DNA of 64,000 nt from Brasilonema angustatum HA4187-MV1 (GTDB lineage: Bacteria; Cyanobacteriota; Cyanobacteriia; Cyanobacteriales; Nostocaceae). Below, piece by piece: positions 28,880 through 40,398 of this stretch. Under the pieces are notes generated by a model. That model worked only from the letters and a program-made list of their open reading frames with translations, did no database searches and was not told the DNA's origin. The stretch is taken from the NCBI GenBank assembly GCA_019359695.1, contig JAHHGV010000014.1, positions 103,744 to 167,743 of the forward strand. The letters run 5' to 3'. Made by a program: the position numbers and the translations under genes. Each line of letters starts with the position of its first letter. Position 1 is the first letter of the stretch.

Positions 28880-31759
28880 ATGCCTAACTTCACTGTTACA
28901 AAAAATATTTCACAAGCTGCAAGTGTCTTTCTAATTATCGGCTGGTTAATTCTTTTGGGGCTAAGGGTTAAACAATATGACTCAGCTTTGGGCATATCGC
29001 TGCTCATGGTGTCGCTAGGGATCATGTTTTTGGCACTGATTTGGTGGAACGCTGAGTTCCTTAATCCCGTAGATAGCAAGGGCAAACAAGAGTCAGCCGC
29101 ACTAAGGGAAAGTGAACAACGCTATCGGCTGCTTGCCGAAAACATTCCCCAGATGGTTTGGATGAGCAACCCAGATGGCTTTGTAGAATACTACAATCAG
29201 CGTTGGGTAGAGTACACAGGACTCGAACCTCAAGAAACTTCTTTGCCCCAAGACACTTTGGAGTCGAATTGGCAGCAAGTTGTTCATCCTGACGATTTAT
29301 CACAAGCTTTGGAAAAATGGACAACTGGACTCAAAACAGGAAATCGCTATGAGGTACAGTACCGCCTAAAACGATTTGATGGGGTTTATCGTTGGCATGT
29401 AGCACAGGCTTTACCATTACGTGATGAGGACGGTACAATTGTTAAGTGGTTTGGTAGTTGTACTGATATCGACGACCAAAAACGCACAGAAGAAGCGTTG
29501 CGTCAAAGCGAATCACGGCTGCGGCTATTTGTCAACTCAGATATTATTGGCATTCAGTTTGGCGATGTGTATGGAGGAGTAGGTGAGGTTAACGACGCCT
29601 ACCTCCACATTCTCGGTTATACCCGTAAAGATTTTCTACAAGATAAAGTGCGCTGGAGTGAGATAACTCCAAGCGAGTATCTACCGCTTGATGAAGCGGC
29701 GATCGCCGAGGCGAAGCTCAAGGGATTTTGTACTCCTTACGAGAAAGAATATATCCGTAAAGATGGTTCTCGTGTTCCAGTGATCATTGGTTTCGCCTTA
29801 ATTGATGAGCAACGCGAAGAGGCGATCGCCTTCATTTTGGATATTAGCGAACGCAAGCGAGCAGAAGCAGAACGCGATCGCTTCTTTATGATTTCACCCG
29901 ATATGTTCTGCACTGCCGGATTGGATGGCTACTTTAAGTGTATAAATCCGGCTTTTGAGAAAATTCTCGGCTACACTCAAGCAGAATTGCTGAGCACGCC
30001 ATTTATTGAGTTTGTACATCCAGATGACAGAGCAAAAACCTTGGCTGAAGTCGAGAAGCTAACAAAGCCAACTGTCACTCTCAATTTCGAGAACCGCTAC
30101 CGCTGTAAAGATGGTTCCTACAAATGGCTGGTTTGGAATTCTGTTCCTGATGTTGAGTCAGGATTGCGGTATGCAGTCGCCCATGATATCACAGAGCGCA
30201 AACAGATAGAACAAACGCTGCGAGAGCAGGCAGAAGCTTTGCAAATTAGTAGAGAACGTCTGGATTTGGTTATTCAGGAAGTAGAAGTCGGTTTGTGGTA
30301 CTGCGACTTACCACTGGACACACTCGTTTGGAACGAGCAGTGCAAAGCGCATTTTGGTTTACCACCTGATGCTGAAGTCACGATTGATTTATATTATCAA
30401 CTGCTGCATGATGATGACCGCGAACGCACACGGCAGGCAGTTCAGCACGCTATTGAACAGGCGACTGGTTATGACGTGGATTACCGCACAGTAGCCCCAA
30501 ATGGATGTATACGCTGGATCAGGGCAATTGGACACACCTTCTGTGATGCTGCTGGTATACCAAAGCGCTTTGACGGCATTACTATTGACATCACTGAGCG
30601 TAAACGGGGAGAAGCCGCCCTCAGTGAAAGTGAGCAGCGTTTTCGCCATGTTACAGACACTGCTCCAATTATGGTTTGGATGTCTGGTACAGATCGGCAC
30701 TGTACTTACTTCAATAAACGTTGGCTAGATTTTACCGGACGGACGATTGAGCAAGAACTAGGCAATGGTTGGGCAGAAGGTGTACATCCTGATGATTTGC
30801 AGCATTATCTGGAAATATATACGAATTCTTTTGATGCCCGCCAAGATTTTCAAATGGAGTATCGTCTGCGACGGTTTGATGGGGAATATCGTTGGATTTT
30901 AAATATTGGTGTGCCTCGGTTTACCCCAGAAGCAGAATTTTTGGGTTACATCGGTTCTTGTGTAGATATTGAAGACCGTAAGCAAGCCGAAGCTCAAATT
31001 CAACAACTCAACGAAACTTTAGAAGAACGGGTAAAACAGCGCACAGTTCAATTAGAAGCAGCCAACAAAGAACTAGAATCCTTTTGTTACTCCGTCTCTC
31101 ATGACCTGCGAGCACCATTGCGCCACATCACCGGATTCGTTGAGTTGCTGCAAAAACGTCTTGTGTCAACAGCGGTGGATGACACCAGTAGACGATACTT
31201 CAACATTATCACCGAAGCAACTAAACAAGCGGGTAAATTAATTGATGATTTGTTAAGTTTTTCTCGTGTGGGGCGTTCTCAAATGCGTTCTACCACCATT
31301 GACATGAAACTACTGCTGCACGAGGTGCAACGCGATTTAGAACTGGAAACCAGGAATCGTCAGGTTTCCTGGCAAATAGAACCATTACCTCTGGTACAAG
31401 GAGATCCCGACTTGTTGCGGCTCGTTCTCCGTAACCTCTTGGAAAATGCCCTCAAGTATAGCAAAACTCGCCCTTTAACACAAATTACCGTAGGTAGTAC
31501 CACCAATGAGCAAGAAGTGGTATTCTTCGTGCGAGATAACGGCATTGGTTTTGATATGAAATATGTTCACAAGTTGTTTGGCGTTTTTCAACGCCTGCAC
31601 AGTGATCCACAATTTGAAGGTACAGGTGTGGGATTGGCAAATGTCCAACGCATTATTCACCGTCATGGCGGGCGCGTTTGGGCAGAAAGTGAAATAGATA
31701 AGGTCGCGACTTTTTATTTTTCGCTACCAAAGGGGTTTGGAGTGGGAAGTGGAGAGTAG
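28880..31759 (+). CDS. five-PAS membrane histidine kinase
   Basis: 959 residues from ATG at 28880, which has GGAG at 28867-28870; the TTG at 28865 is too close to it. Two N-terminal membrane helices ([29 protein letters not shown]) precede five PAS/PAC units (starting near residues 78, 210, 330, 455 and 580), a coiled linker, HisKA with His in [10 protein letters not shown], and HATPase_c with [17 protein letters not shown] and [10 protein letters not shown]. No receiver is attached. The response regulator gene begins 10 bp later, so the pair is one phosphorelay. The signal is not predictable. Confidence 0.93.
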   Translation: MPNFTVTKNISQAASVFLIIGWLILLGLRVKQYDSALGISLLMVSLGIMFLALIWWNAEFLNPVDSKGKQESAALRESEQRYRLLAENIPQMVWMSNPDGFVEYYNQRWVEYTGLEPQETSLPQDTLESNWQQVVHPDDLSQALEKWTTGLKTGNRYEVQYRLKRFDGVYRWHVAQALPLRDEDGTIVKWFGSCTDIDDQKRTEEALRQSESRLRLFVNSDIIGIQFGDVYGGVGEVNDAYLHILGYTRKDFLQDKVRWSEITPSEYLPLDEAAIAEAKLKGFCTPYEKEYIRKDGSRVPVIIGFALIDEQREEAIAFILDISERKRAEAERDRFFMISPDMFCTAGLDGYFKCINPAFEKILGYTQAELLSTPFIEFVHPDDRAKTLAEVEKLTKPTVTLNFENRYRCKDGSYKWLVWNSVPDVESGLRYAVAHDITERKQIEQTLREQAEALQISRERLDLVIQEVEVGLWYCDLPLDTLVWNEQCKAHFGLPPDAEVTIDLYYQLLHDDDRERTRQAVQHAIEQATGYDVDYRTVAPNGCIRWIRAIGHTFCDAAGIPKRFDGITIDITERKRGEAALSESEQRFRHVTDTAPIMVWMSGTDRHCTYFNKRWLDFTGRTIEQELGNGWAEGVHPDDLQHYLEIYTNSFDARQDFQMEYRLRRFDGEYRWILNIGVPRFTPEAEFLGYIGSCVDIEDRKQAEAQIQQLNETLEERVKQRTVQLEAANKELESFCYSVSHDLRAPLRHITGFVELLQKRLVSTAVDDTSRRYFNIITEATKQAGKLIDDLLSFSRVGRSQMRSTTIDMKLLLHEVQRDLELETRNRQVSWQIEPLPLVQGDPDLLRLVLRNLLENALKYSKTRPLTQITVGSTTNEQEVVFFVRDNGIGFDMKYVHKLFGVFQRLHSDPQFEGTGVGLANVQRIIHRHGGRVWAESEIDKVATFYFSLPKGFGVGSGE

Positions 31760-31769
31760 AGAGTATACG

Positions 31770-32246
31770 ATGGAACTAAAGCGCATTCTCCTAGTCGAAG
31801 ACAGCATTAACGATGTTGAGTTAATCCTGACTTCACTGGCAGAAAACCATTTGGGCAATGAAGTCGTCGTCGTTCGTGACGGCGAAGAAGCATTGGATTA
31901 CCTTTATCGTCGAGGTTTGTATCGTTTGCGTCGCGAAGGTCATCCTGTCGTGGTGCTACTCGATCTAAAGTTACCAAAAATTGATGGTTTAGAAGTTTTG
32001 ACGCAACTCAAAGCTGATCCAGAATTGAGAGTAGTACCAGTCGTGGTGTTGACTTCTTCCCGAGAAGAACAAGATCTCGCTCGCTGTTACGAACTTGGCA
32101 GCAATGGTTATGTGGTCAAGCCAATCGATTTTCTTGAATTTGTTCAAGTCATCAAAGGTTTGGGATTATTTTGGGCAATAATTAATGAACCCCCTCCCGG
32201 TTCCATACCTCCGGCACGCAGTAATCAAGGAGTAGCAGGGATATAG
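31770..32246 (+). CDS. single-domain response regulator (Rcp1-like)
   Basis: 158 residues from ATG at 31770 (MELKRILLVEDSINDVELIL); a longer frame from 31737 would overlap the kinase. It has acidic E10-D11, phospho-acceptor D65 in LLDLKLPKIDG, T/S in LTSSREE and K in YVVKPIDF. There is no output domain, as in the Rcp1 type that shuttles phosphate from phytochrome-like kinases. It sits between two kinase genes with almost no gaps, clearly one operon. Confidence 0.93.
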   Translation: MELKRILLVEDSINDVELILTSLAENHLGNEVVVVRDGEEALDYLYRRGLYRLRREGHPVVVLLDLKLPKIDGLEVLTQLKADPELRVVPVVVLTSSREEQDLARCYELGSNGYVVKPIDFLEFVQVIKGLGLFWAIINEPPPGSIPPARSNQGVAGI

Positions 32247-32248
32247 CC

Positions 32249-34501
32249 ATGTCAGGTCTAAAATTTGTCTTGCTGGAAGATAATTTGCTGGATGCAGAAC
32301 TGATCCATGCCTTGTTGACCGAAAACGGTATTGCTTGCGAACAAGTGCACGTAAAAACGCAAGCAGAATACCAGACGGCGCTAGAGCAAGATAACTTTGA
32401 CCTGATTCTTTCAGATTACGCCTTGCCTGGGTTTGATGGTATTACGGCTTTAAAGATGGCGCAACATCACTGCCCAAACGTACCTTTTATTTTTGTGACC
32501 GCAACAATGGGGGAGGAAGTCGCAATTGAAACCCTCAAAAGTGGTGCCATTGATTATGTTCTCAAACAAAGATTAGAGCGTCTTGTGCCTTCGGTACGTA
32601 GGGCACTACGGGAAGCCGAGTATCGACGCGCCTGCAAAATAGCAGAAACAGAACTGTATCGCCGCGAGCAGGAGTTTAGAGCTTTAGCGGAAAACTCACC
32701 AGACGCGATCAGCCGCATTGATAGAGAACTCCGCTATAGCTATGTAAATCCCGCAACAGAAATGGCAACAGGAATACCATTAGAAATGTGGATTGGCAAA
32801 ACTGTTGCCGAAATGGGTTCTGCGGAGGAAGTTTCCACTTGGCAAGCAAGATTACGCCAAGTACTTAGCACAGGAATCGGGTGCTGGATGGAGTTTGATG
32901 TTTCCTCACATAAGGGACGCATTTACTACCAGGCACGGATTGTGCCAGAATACGCTGCCGATGGTTCCGTACAATCATTACTGAGCATTGCTCGTGACGT
33001 AACAGAGTATAAACTGGCAGAACAGGCATTACGGGAAGGCGAGGCTCAGTTACGCCAACAAAAGGAAGAATTGGAACGGGCAAATAAAATTAAGGATGAG
33101 TTTTTGGCTGTGCTTTCCCATGAATTGCGATCGCCACTCAACGCTATCCTCGGCTGGTCAAAAATATTACGTACCCGTAACTTAGAACCAAAAAACTTGA
33201 ATCGCGCGTTAGAAACAATTGAGCGCAACGCCAAGTTACAAACACAACTGATTGAAGATTTGCTGGATGTATCCCGGATTCTTCGTGGCAAGTTGACTCT
33301 GCGTCCCTACCCAACAAACTTAATTCCAGCAATCGAAGCTGCAATAGACACAATGCGTCTGGCAGCTCAAGCCAAATCAATTGACTTGCAATTTCTCATT
33401 ATAGACTCTGGATTGGAAACACAGGACAAATCAATTCTAAATTCCAAATCACTGAAGATTAGAGAAGAGGTCTCCTGCGATACAACTTCTGTGCAAATTC
33501 CAAATTCGGAATCTCCTCCAATTGCACTCCAGTCGTCACCTTTATGGGAAGTCGCAGCGCATCCACAACAGCACGAACCTCTACAGGCGCAAAGCTCTTC
33601 TGTGGAAAACCGTGGATCTCAATCTCAAATTTGCGAACAAAAATTCCACGTTTTAGGCGATCCTAGCCGATTACAGCAAATCGTCTGGAATCTGGTTTCT
33701 AACGCTATCAAGTTTACCCCACAGGGAGGACGAGTGGAAGTGCTGCTTGAAAGAGTTGGGACAGATGAAAAACATGAGGGAGGAACATCTCCCTTATTAT
33801 CCCTACTCCCCATTCGCCACTCCTCAAACCATGCTAAAATTACTGTGAAAGATACAGGTATGGGTATCAAATCTGATTTTATTCCTTACGTGTTTGATTC
33901 TTTTCGTCAAGGAGATGGTTCTACCACTCGCAAACACGGGGGCTTGGGATTGGGTTTAGCAATTGTACGCCACTTGGTAGAATTGCATGGTGGAATTGTT
34001 ACCGCAGAAAGTCCGGGAGAAGGAAAAGGTGCAACATTCGTAGTACAATTGCCTATTATTGAAGATATAAGAGCAAGGAAATTAATTTCCACTTCCTCAT
34101 CTGCCCCATCTGCGTCATCTCCATTACAAGGTGTGCGCGTTTTAGTGGTAGATGATGATACTGATTCACGAGATTTTTTGGTATTTGCTTTAGAGGAATT
34201 TGGAGCGATCACCACTGCTGTCAGTTCTGCTTCTTCAGCGCTAGAGGTTCTGACAACATTCAAACCAGATGTGCTTATTAGTGATATAGGTATGCCGCAG
34301 CAAGACGGCTATAGCCTGATCCGTCAAATTAGAGGATTATCAGCTCAACAAGGAGGAGACATCCCGGCGATCGCCCTGACGGCATATGCTGGAGAAAGGG
34401 ATCGTCAACTGGCGATTTCAGCCGGTTTTCAAAAACATCTTTCTAAGCCTGTGATGCCAGATCAAATAGCGAATGTCGTTGCCGATCTCGTGAGACATTA
34501 A
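32249..34501 (+). CDS. hybrid histidine kinase (REC-PAS-HisKA-HATPase-REC)
   Basis: 750 residues beginning 2 bp after the response regulator stop. Receiver 1 (1-125) carries D56 in LSDYALPGFDG; a PAS domain (about 140-260) follows; HisKA has VLSHELRSPLNAIL (about 290); HATPase_c has NLVSNAIKFTPQGG and GGLGLGLAIVRHL; receiver 2 (about 628-750) has SDIGMPQQDGY. Two non-conserved stretches interrupt the kinase core: about 390-465 (rich in S, N, Q) and about 510-525. They look like repeat-derived inserts. Phosphate probably flows from the upstream kinase through Rcp-like protein and this hybrid. Confidence 0.92.
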   Translation: MSGLKFVLLEDNLLDAELIHALLTENGIACEQVHVKTQAEYQTALEQDNFDLILSDYALPGFDGITALKMAQHHCPNVPFIFVTATMGEEVAIETLKSGAIDYVLKQRLERLVPSVRRALREAEYRRACKIAETELYRREQEFRALAENSPDAISRIDRELRYSYVNPATEMATGIPLEMWIGKTVAEMGSAEEVSTWQARLRQVLSTGIGCWMEFDVSSHKGRIYYQARIVPEYAADGSVQSLLSIARDVTEYKLAEQALREGEAQLRQQKEELERANKIKDEFLAVLSHELRSPLNAILGWSKILRTRNLEPKNLNRALETIERNAKLQTQLIEDLLDVSRILRGKLTLRPYPTNLIPAIEAAIDTMRLAAQAKSIDLQFLIIDSGLETQDKSILNSKSLKIREEVSCDTTSVQIPNSESPPIALQSSPLWEVAAHPQQHEPLQAQSSSVENRGSQSQICEQKFHVLGDPSRLQQIVWNLVSNAIKFTPQGGRVEVLLERVGTDEKHEGGTSPLLSLLPIRHSSNHAKITVKDTGMGIKSDFIPYVFDSFRQGDGSTTRKHGGLGLGLAIVRHLVELHGGIVTAESPGEGKGATFVVQLPIIEDIRARKLISTSSSAPSASSPLQGVRVLVVDDDTDSRDFLVFALEEFGAITTAVSSASSALEVLTTFKPDVLISDIGMPQQDGYSLIRQIRGLSAQQGGDIPAIALTAYAGERDRQLAISAGFQKHLSKPVMPDQIANVVADLVRH

Positions 34502-34695
34502 CTCAGTTATCAGTTATCAGTTATCAGTTACCAGTTATCAGTTATCAGTTAAAAATTATTTGATAACTGTTCCCTGTTCCCTGTTCCCTGTTCCCTGTTC
34601 CCTGATTTAATCACGAACTCTGAAAGCTCTCAAAAGCATAAAGTGCATATTTTGCGCAATACTGGTACAAGAAGTTTTACACAGAAGACAAGAGT
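34502..34695 (+). repeat. TATCAGT and CCCTGTT tandem repeats
   Basis: About seven TTATCAG units (34505-34552) and five TCCCTGT units (34567-34604) between the hybrid kinase and pepA. The same two types recur at 59290-59430. Confidence 0.85.
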
Positions 34696-36174
34696 ATGGA
34701 AATTCTTGCCACTGATACCCCCCTTCTAGAGTGGACGGGGGACGGTTTAGCAATTGGATTATTTGAAGATGCTGTAGAGTTAACTGGCGAACAGGTAACT
34801 TTAGATGAAAAGTTGGCTGGTAGTATAAAAGAGCTGATTGCCGAAGAGGAATTTAAGGGTAAGCAAGGCAGCACTGCTGTAACGCGAGTGGGTGGTGGTA
34901 GCGCCGTTCGTAAAATTATACTCGTAGGTTTAGGCAAACCCGACGCTCTAAAGCTAGAAACCTTGCGGCGATCTGTAGCCAACGTTGCTCGCTTAGCGAA
35001 AAAGCAGAAGTGCAAAACTCTGGGAATCAGCCTGCCTATTTGGAACAACGACCCAACACAAACAGCACAAGCACTAGCTGAAGGCGTTCAATTAGGACTA
35101 TATCAGGATAATCGCTTTAAATCTGAACCAGAGGATAAAGGAGCACAAATTGAGAAAGTCGATTTATTGGGACTGGGTGGACAAGAAGCAGCAATTAGCC
35201 GCGCCAATCAAATTGCCTCTGGTGTATTTTTAGCACGGCAGTTGGTCGCAGCGCCAGCTAACTCTGTGACACCGATTACTATGGCAGACACCGCCGCTGA
35301 TATTGCCTCAGAACACGGTTTACAAATAGAAATCTTGGAACAGGAAGACTGTGAAAAGTTAGGCATGGGAGCTTTTTTGGGAGTTGCAAAAGCTTCTGAT
35401 TTGCCACCTAAGTTTATTCACCTGACTTACAAACCAGAAGGAACACCCAAACGTAAGCTAGCGATTATTGGTAAAGGTTTAACCTTCGACTCTGGTGGAC
35501 TCAACATCAAAGGAGCAGGCAGTGGTATTGAAACCATGAAAATTGACATGGGTGGTGCTGCGGCTACTTTAGGTGCAGCCAAAGCGATCGCTCAACTTAA
35601 ACCAGATGTTGAAGTTCACTTTATTTCCGCTGTCACAGAAAATATGATCAGCGGTCGTGCTATGCGCCCAGGTGACATTCTCACTGCATCCAATGGCAAA
35701 ACCATTGAAGTAAATAATACCGATGCAGAAGGACGTTTGACCTTAGCAGATGCCTTAGTATTTGCTGAAAAGCTAGAAGTGGATGCAATTGTTGACTTAG
35801 CGACTCTCACGGGTGCTTGTGTGATTGCCTTGGGAGATGACATTGCTGGTTTGTTCTCTCCCGATGATGCTTTAGCAGCACAGATAGAAAAAGCTTCCCA
35901 AACTTCTGGAGAAAAGTTTTGGCGACTTCCAATGGAAGAAAAATACTTTGAAGGGCTCAAGTCTGGCATCGCGGACATGAAGAATACAGGACCACGTCCT
36001 GGTGGTTCAATCACCGCTGCATTGTTCCTCAAGGAGTTTGTCAAACAAACTCCTTGGGCGCACCTAGATGTTGCAGGTCCGGTTTGGGCAGACAAAGAAA
36101 ATGGTTACAACGGTCCCGGTGCGACTGGCTTTGGCGTTCGTACTTTAGTCAGTTGGGTGCTAAGCGATAGCTGA
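34696..36174 (+). CDS. pepA: leucyl aminopeptidase
   Basis: 492 residues, M17 family. The C-terminal catalytic domain holds [23 protein letters not shown] and the signature NNTDAEGRL, supplying the two-metal ligands and active lysine and arginine. The N-terminal domain is of normal length. It removes N-terminal residues in cytoplasmic peptide turnover as a hexamer; some homologues also bind DNA. A single gene after the repeats. Confidence 0.96.
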   Translation: MEILATDTPLLEWTGDGLAIGLFEDAVELTGEQVTLDEKLAGSIKELIAEEEFKGKQGSTAVTRVGGGSAVRKIILVGLGKPDALKLETLRRSVANVARLAKKQKCKTLGISLPIWNNDPTQTAQALAEGVQLGLYQDNRFKSEPEDKGAQIEKVDLLGLGGQEAAISRANQIASGVFLARQLVAAPANSVTPITMADTAADIASEHGLQIEILEQEDCEKLGMGAFLGVAKASDLPPKFIHLTYKPEGTPKRKLAIIGKGLTFDSGGLNIKGAGSGIETMKIDMGGAAATLGAAKAIAQLKPDVEVHFISAVTENMISGRAMRPGDILTASNGKTIEVNNTDAEGRLTLADALVFAEKLEVDAIVDLATLTGACVIALGDDIAGLFSPDDALAAQIEKASQTSGEKFWRLPMEEKYFEGLKSGIADMKNTGPRPGGSITAALFLKEFVKQTPWAHLDVAGPVWADKENGYNGPGATGFGVRTLVSWVLSDS

Positions 36175-36694
36175 TGCAGTAATAGGGACATGAAGGAGTG
36201 AGGGCTTTGTTCCCTCTTTCCTTCTCTCCTTTTCACGAAATCCCTGATACAAATGATTGGTTTCTAATTCTTTCCCCTTATTCCCTGCCTCCTGCTCCCT
36301 GCGCCCCATTTGTATCAACCTTAAAGTGAAACGGTATAACGCGTAGCGTCTCTGTAGGACATACCCGGAGGGCTTCGGTGCAGGGTAGCATCTGGTGAGT
36401 CCAGCGCTCTTGGTAGGGTTTCCAACGCCAGATACCTACGGAGGGAGACCCTCATCAAGTACTGGCTCCTCCGCAGGCGACTGGCGTTCGCGTAGCGTGT
36501 CCGTTCGGCGCAGCCGTGCCGCAGGCTCAGGACTCAGCGTCTCCGTTCGCGTAGCGTGCCCGCAGGGCTTAGGAGATACCCGAAGGGCGTTGGGCACTGC
36601 TTTCAACGTTAAAATCAGGATTTTCTCTTGAAATGAGCAGTGCCCACCCTAAAAAAATAGCTCTTTTCCCTGTTAAGCGTTCCCTCTTAAAAAT
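36175..36694. other. 520-bp repeat-filled intergenic region
   Basis: No gene. It contains family D element 36231-36332 and a GC-rich composite repeat at 36342-36600 (GCGTAGCGTGTCCGTTCGGC, GGTGAGTCCAGCGCTC, CTACGGAGGGAGACCCTC modules). A 78-codon frame at 36395-36631 lies inside it and is not a gene. Confidence 0.7.
36231..36332 (+). mobile_element. MITE-like family D, copy 1 (about 102 bp)
   Basis: TTTCACGAAATCCCTGATAC at the left and, complemented from the right, TTTCACTTTAAGGTTGATAC; the shared ends are TTTCAC and TGATACAAATG. An inverted copy lies at 55626-55727. Confidence 0.6.
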
Positions 36695-38290
36695 TTATAA
36701 AGGACTAATTGGAATTTCAATAAAAAATTCTGCACCTTGTCCAGGTACTGAGTGGCAATATAGCTTCCCACCATGCTTGTCTACTATAATCTGGTAACTG
36801 ATAGACAGCCCAAGTCCTGTACCTTTACCCACAGGTTTAGTAGTAAAGAAAGGGTCAAATAGCTTTGAACGAATTTTTTCTGGAATACCAGGACCATTGT
36901 CAATGATTTGGATTCCAATCCAGTTTTTTGAAATCACCTCAGTGCGAATGCGAATATAACTGGGGTTAGCTTTGATTTCATCAGATGTGCGCTGTAAGTT
37001 GTACTCATCCAAAGCTTCAATTGCATTGGCAAGGATATTCATAAATACCTGGTTCAGTAAACCAGGGTTGCACTCGATCAGCGGCAACAAACCATACTCT
37101 TTAATAACAGAAATTTCAAAATGTTTTTCGGTTACCTTGAGGCGGTGGTGCAAAATCATTAATGTACTATCAATACCTTCATGAATATCAACTGTCTTTA
37201 CAGCAGCCTCATCTAAACGAGAAAATGTCTGAAGAGATTTAACAATTTCCTGAATCCGTTCTGTTCCCATCTTCATAGATTTGAGCAGCTGAGTGAAATC
37301 TTGTTTCAAGTAATCCAAGTCCATAGCATCAATTTCAGTTTGAACTACTTGTGAAAAATTGGGATACTCCTGCTGATACAGTTCTACAACTTTTAATAAG
37401 TTTTGGGTATATTCCTCAGCGTAAATAAGATTGCCAGAAACAAAAGTGATGGGATTGTTAATTTCATGGGCAATACCAGCCATCATCTGCCCCAAACTAG
37501 ACATTTTTTCAGTTTGAATCAATTGTACTTGAGTTTGTTGTAGTTGTTGTAGCGTTTGTTGTTGTTGGATATTTTTTCGTCTTAATTCTTTTGTCCTTGT
37601 TGCAACTCTAATTTCCAATTCCTGATTAGTTTTTTCTAATGCAGCTTGAGCAATTTTTCGAGCTTTTAAGTATTCTTTTAATAATCGCAACACCATCAGC
37701 CATGCTGGAATGAGCATTACTAAACTAAGAATTGATGCCAAAATTGACCAAAATACTTTGTTGCGATATTCAGTAATTTTTTGATGCAACTGAAGGGAGA
37801 TAATACGGCTTCTTTGACCAACATTATCGGCGTAGAAGCGTTTTTGCTTTTTATATTCTTGACTTGATAATATTACTTGTGCAATTTCCTTTTTTCCCTT
37901 ATTTACCCAATCAAACGATTGATATTCCATTGCAATCAAACGCTGATTTACAGCATAAATTTTTTGGTAATTATCATCTACTTTTGGAATCAGTTTAATG
38001 GATTCCTGAATCGCAACATTTAGTTTTGGTTCAAATTGATGATACCGTTGTTCCCAAGTCGGGTCACCTGTAGCAGCATTCATACTTGCTGACATAGTTA
38101 AAACTTCATCGAAATAAGTGATTTCCTCATTGATAATTTTTAGTTTGAATTCATTTTTTATAATACTATTGAAGTTGTAGTATGCTTCCCAACTGATCCA
38201 AGTATGAGGCAAAAATAATAACAACGTTAGCACTACTGTTACAGTTACTAGTTGAGATGGAATAAATCTCAATTTCGAGTATAAGTACAT
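36695..38290 (-). CDS. membrane sensor histidine kinase
   Basis: 531 residues. One N-terminal helix ([16 protein letters not shown]), a periplasmic helical sensor of about 140 residues, a second helix (about 180-205, [19 protein letters not shown]), a coiled coil rich in Gln ([18 protein letters not shown]), HisKA with [10 protein letters not shown], and HATPase with [39 protein letters not shown]. The HEINNP type of kinase is common in cyanobacteria. No response regulator is adjacent. Confidence 0.93.
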   Translation of the reverse strand: MYLYSKLRFIPSQLVTVTVVLTLLLFLPHTWISWEAYYNFNSIIKNEFKLKIINEEITYFDEVLTMSASMNAATGDPTWEQRYHQFEPKLNVAIQESIKLIPKVDDNYQKIYAVNQRLIAMEYQSFDWVNKGKKEIAQVILSSQEYKKQKRFYADNVGQRSRIISLQLHQKITEYRNKVFWSILASILSLVMLIPAWLMVLRLLKEYLKARKIAQAALEKTNQELEIRVATRTKELRRKNIQQQQTLQQLQQTQVQLIQTEKMSSLGQMMAGIAHEINNPITFVSGNLIYAEEYTQNLLKVVELYQQEYPNFSQVVQTEIDAMDLDYLKQDFTQLLKSMKMGTERIQEIVKSLQTFSRLDEAAVKTVDIHEGIDSTLMILHHRLKVTEKHFEISVIKEYGLLPLIECNPGLLNQVFMNILANAIEALDEYNLQRTSDEIKANPSYIRIRTEVISKNWIGIQIIDNGPGIPEKIRSKLFDPFFTTKPVGKGTGLGLSISYQIIVDKHGGKLYCHSVPGQGAEFFIEIPISPL

Positions 38291-38776
38291 TTTTATGCTG
38301 CTTCTATAAATGTTTTAGAATCAGGATAAAACCAAAATAAAAAGTGAAACTTTATTCAGATTAATATCAAGTTTGCTTAATCGCTTATAAATCGCGTATA
38401 CACCCCAACCACCCTTCCCTGGTAGTACAAGTTAATTAGGTTCAAAGCACCGGGTAAGGGAAGGTATACCAAATGGGAGCTAAGCGCAAAGTGTGCCGCT
38501 GTTCCCTATGCGTAGCGTTTTTGCAGAAGATAGCGACTCAGTAATCTCTCCTAACTAACCACAAAGTACTACAACAGAACGCAACTGGCTATGACGTAGA
38601 TTACAGAATGTCGTGGCTTTTTGTGGGAATAAGCGACAGCGAAATTCCCATAAAAAGCTAGGAGAGTGTCAAAAGTTATAGCAGTGGACAGAAATCTTAG
38701 GACATCTGGGAAAAGCTATCGCAAAGGATAAGCCAACAACCTTTATATCACTCAAACTTGATATTATCCAAACCCC
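38291..38776. other. intergenic with a PAS-gene fragment
   Basis: 486 bp. At about 38565-38609 a frame reads [14 protein letters not shown], matching [14 protein letters not shown] in the fourth PAS domain of the kinase at 28880-31759. It is a short decayed copy of a PAS kinase gene. The rest is unremarkable. Confidence 0.5.
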
Positions 38777-39871
38777 CTACTTCCTTTCTGGATGCGCCTT
38801 TTCTTCTGCTGAAGGAGTCCCCATGCGGTTAATCACTGCGATCAGCTGGTATAATCGCCCTAAATCTCTTTGATTAAAGTATAAAACCAGACGCGGTAGC
38901 TCAAAGGTCTCATCTTGAGCCTCTTGGGGTAAAGCCTGACTTTTTTCAATGCGTCCAGTCACAAGAATGTCGCTGAAATCAGCATTGAGTTGTTCTACAT
39001 CAACATCCGATAACTCTGCTTTGAGACGGATAACCAAGAGGCGATCGCCCACATAGCGGCTAGAGTGATAAACTTGGTAAAAACTGGTAATAGCATTGCA
39101 AGCGACATCCAAGTTGTCTGTCACCGTGTAAAGACTTGGGTCATCAGGACTAACCAGACCTTTTTGCACCAATTGTTTGTCAATATATTCGCTCCAAGAT
39201 CGCCAATAATCGCCACCAGGGTGGTCAATTAAAACCAAGGGTACTGGACCAAACTTACCTGTCTGGCTTAAAGTCATGCACTCAAAAGCTTCGTCTTGGG
39301 TGCCAAAACCACCTGGAAACAAAGCTATCGCATCACTCTCCTTGAGGAGAAACAGCTTCCGCGTGAAGAAATATTTAAAGTGAATTAGCTTAGGATCTCC
39401 CTCAATAATCGGGTTTGCCTGTTGCTCAAAGGGCAGCTGAATATTTAAGCCAAAAGAATTTTCCCGTCCAGCACCTTCATTACCTGCTTGCATAATTCCG
39501 CCACCGCCACCTGTCATCACCATAAATCCTAATCGACAGACATCGCGAGCAAATTCATACGCCATGCGATATTCTGGTGTTTCTGGCGATAAGCGAGCTG
39601 AACCAAAAATAGCGACTTTGCGAACATGTCGGTAAGCATAAAACAGCTGGAAACCCCGCTCCATGTCTGTTAAAGAAGACGACAATATTTTCCAATCGAG
39701 GCGCTCAATTTCTTCACTCTTGTGAGCCAAACGCACTATAGTCGCTAGTGCTTGGATAATATACTGCCGATGCTTTGACATCGGTAAGTCTTCAAATAAT
39801 TTAGCGATATCCGCTTGAAGAGACTCTAATGTGTCAAACGACGCAGATGAGGTCATGAGAACTGCTGCCAA
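38777..39871 (-). CDS. LOG-family Rossmann protein
   Basis: 364 residues. The family signatures are GGGGGIMQAGNEGA (about residue 122) and FPGGFGTQDEAFE (about 188), the PGGxGTxxE motif of cytokinin-activating LOG phosphoribohydrolases (TIGR00730/DUF4478 type). It is longer than plant LOG (about 215), having an N-terminal helical region (DIAKLFEDLPMSKHRQYI) and a C-terminal domain (from about 285). Nucleoside-monophosphate hydrolysis is plausible; the older 'lysine decarboxylase' label is not supported. Confidence 0.88.
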   Translation of the reverse strand: MAAVLMTSSASFDTLESLQADIAKLFEDLPMSKHRQYIIQALATIVRLAHKSEEIERLDWKILSSSLTDMERGFQLFYAYRHVRKVAIFGSARLSPETPEYRMAYEFARDVCRLGFMVMTGGGGGIMQAGNEGAGRENSFGLNIQLPFEQQANPIIEGDPKLIHFKYFFTRKLFLLKESDAIALFPGGFGTQDEAFECMTLSQTGKFGPVPLVLIDHPGGDYWRSWSEYIDKQLVQKGLVSPDDPSLYTVTDNLDVACNAITSFYQVYHSSRYVGDRLLVIRLKAELSDVDVEQLNADFSDILVTGRIEKSQALPQEAQDETFELPRLVLYFNQRDLGRLYQLIAVINRMGTPSAEEKAHPERK

Positions 39872-40398
39872 AATGGCATTACATTGTATCTAAATTTAAT
39901 GTGGAATGATAAATCGTTACCTGGAGTCCAAAGTCTAAAGTTTTTTGACTATTGACTTTTAGGGATTTTTCTGCTATTAAGAGCACCTTTGGTTAAAGAT
40001 AATCCAAGGCGCTGTTGAGAGCTATCGTCGCCAACCTATAGACAAGGTTGCAAAAGTTAATTTTGCACTTTTGTGGGGAAAGGGGAAAGGTTAAAAGGCA
40101 AAGGTTTTTTATATTTTTTCCCCTTATCTCACAACTGACACGAAGTCTTATCTTGATGAGAGCAAACGGTTCGATATGGGGTTGTATTTACAACAGACGT
40201 AGCAAACTACATCCCTACAATAATTTAACATTTATTTTATAAATAACTGCTGACAACAAACAAGCTCGCCAAACATTGGCCTCTCCAAAAATTTCATAAA
40301 TTTGTGGAGAGGCGATTGTCGCCCCTCCACTGTTTACAAATCTTTACTTTAGACCATTTGAAATCAAATACTCTGTAGCAGTTTTCCGGCGGTTGTAT
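39872..40398. other. intergenic, hairpin downstream of trxA
   Basis: 527 bp without a credible gene. A near-perfect hairpin at 40279-40313 (GCCTCTCCAAAAATTT with AAATTTGTGGAGAGGC) lies 86 bp past the trxA stop and may end its transcript. A 64-codon frame at 40048-40242 has no protein-like features. Confidence 0.5.

Noticed and set aside
34502..34604. CRISPR array
   Set aside because: Units are 7-bp head-to-tail repeats without spacers; no cas gene in the window.
35616..36095. 159-codon antisense frame in pepA
   Set aside because: Shadow of a well-conserved sense gene.
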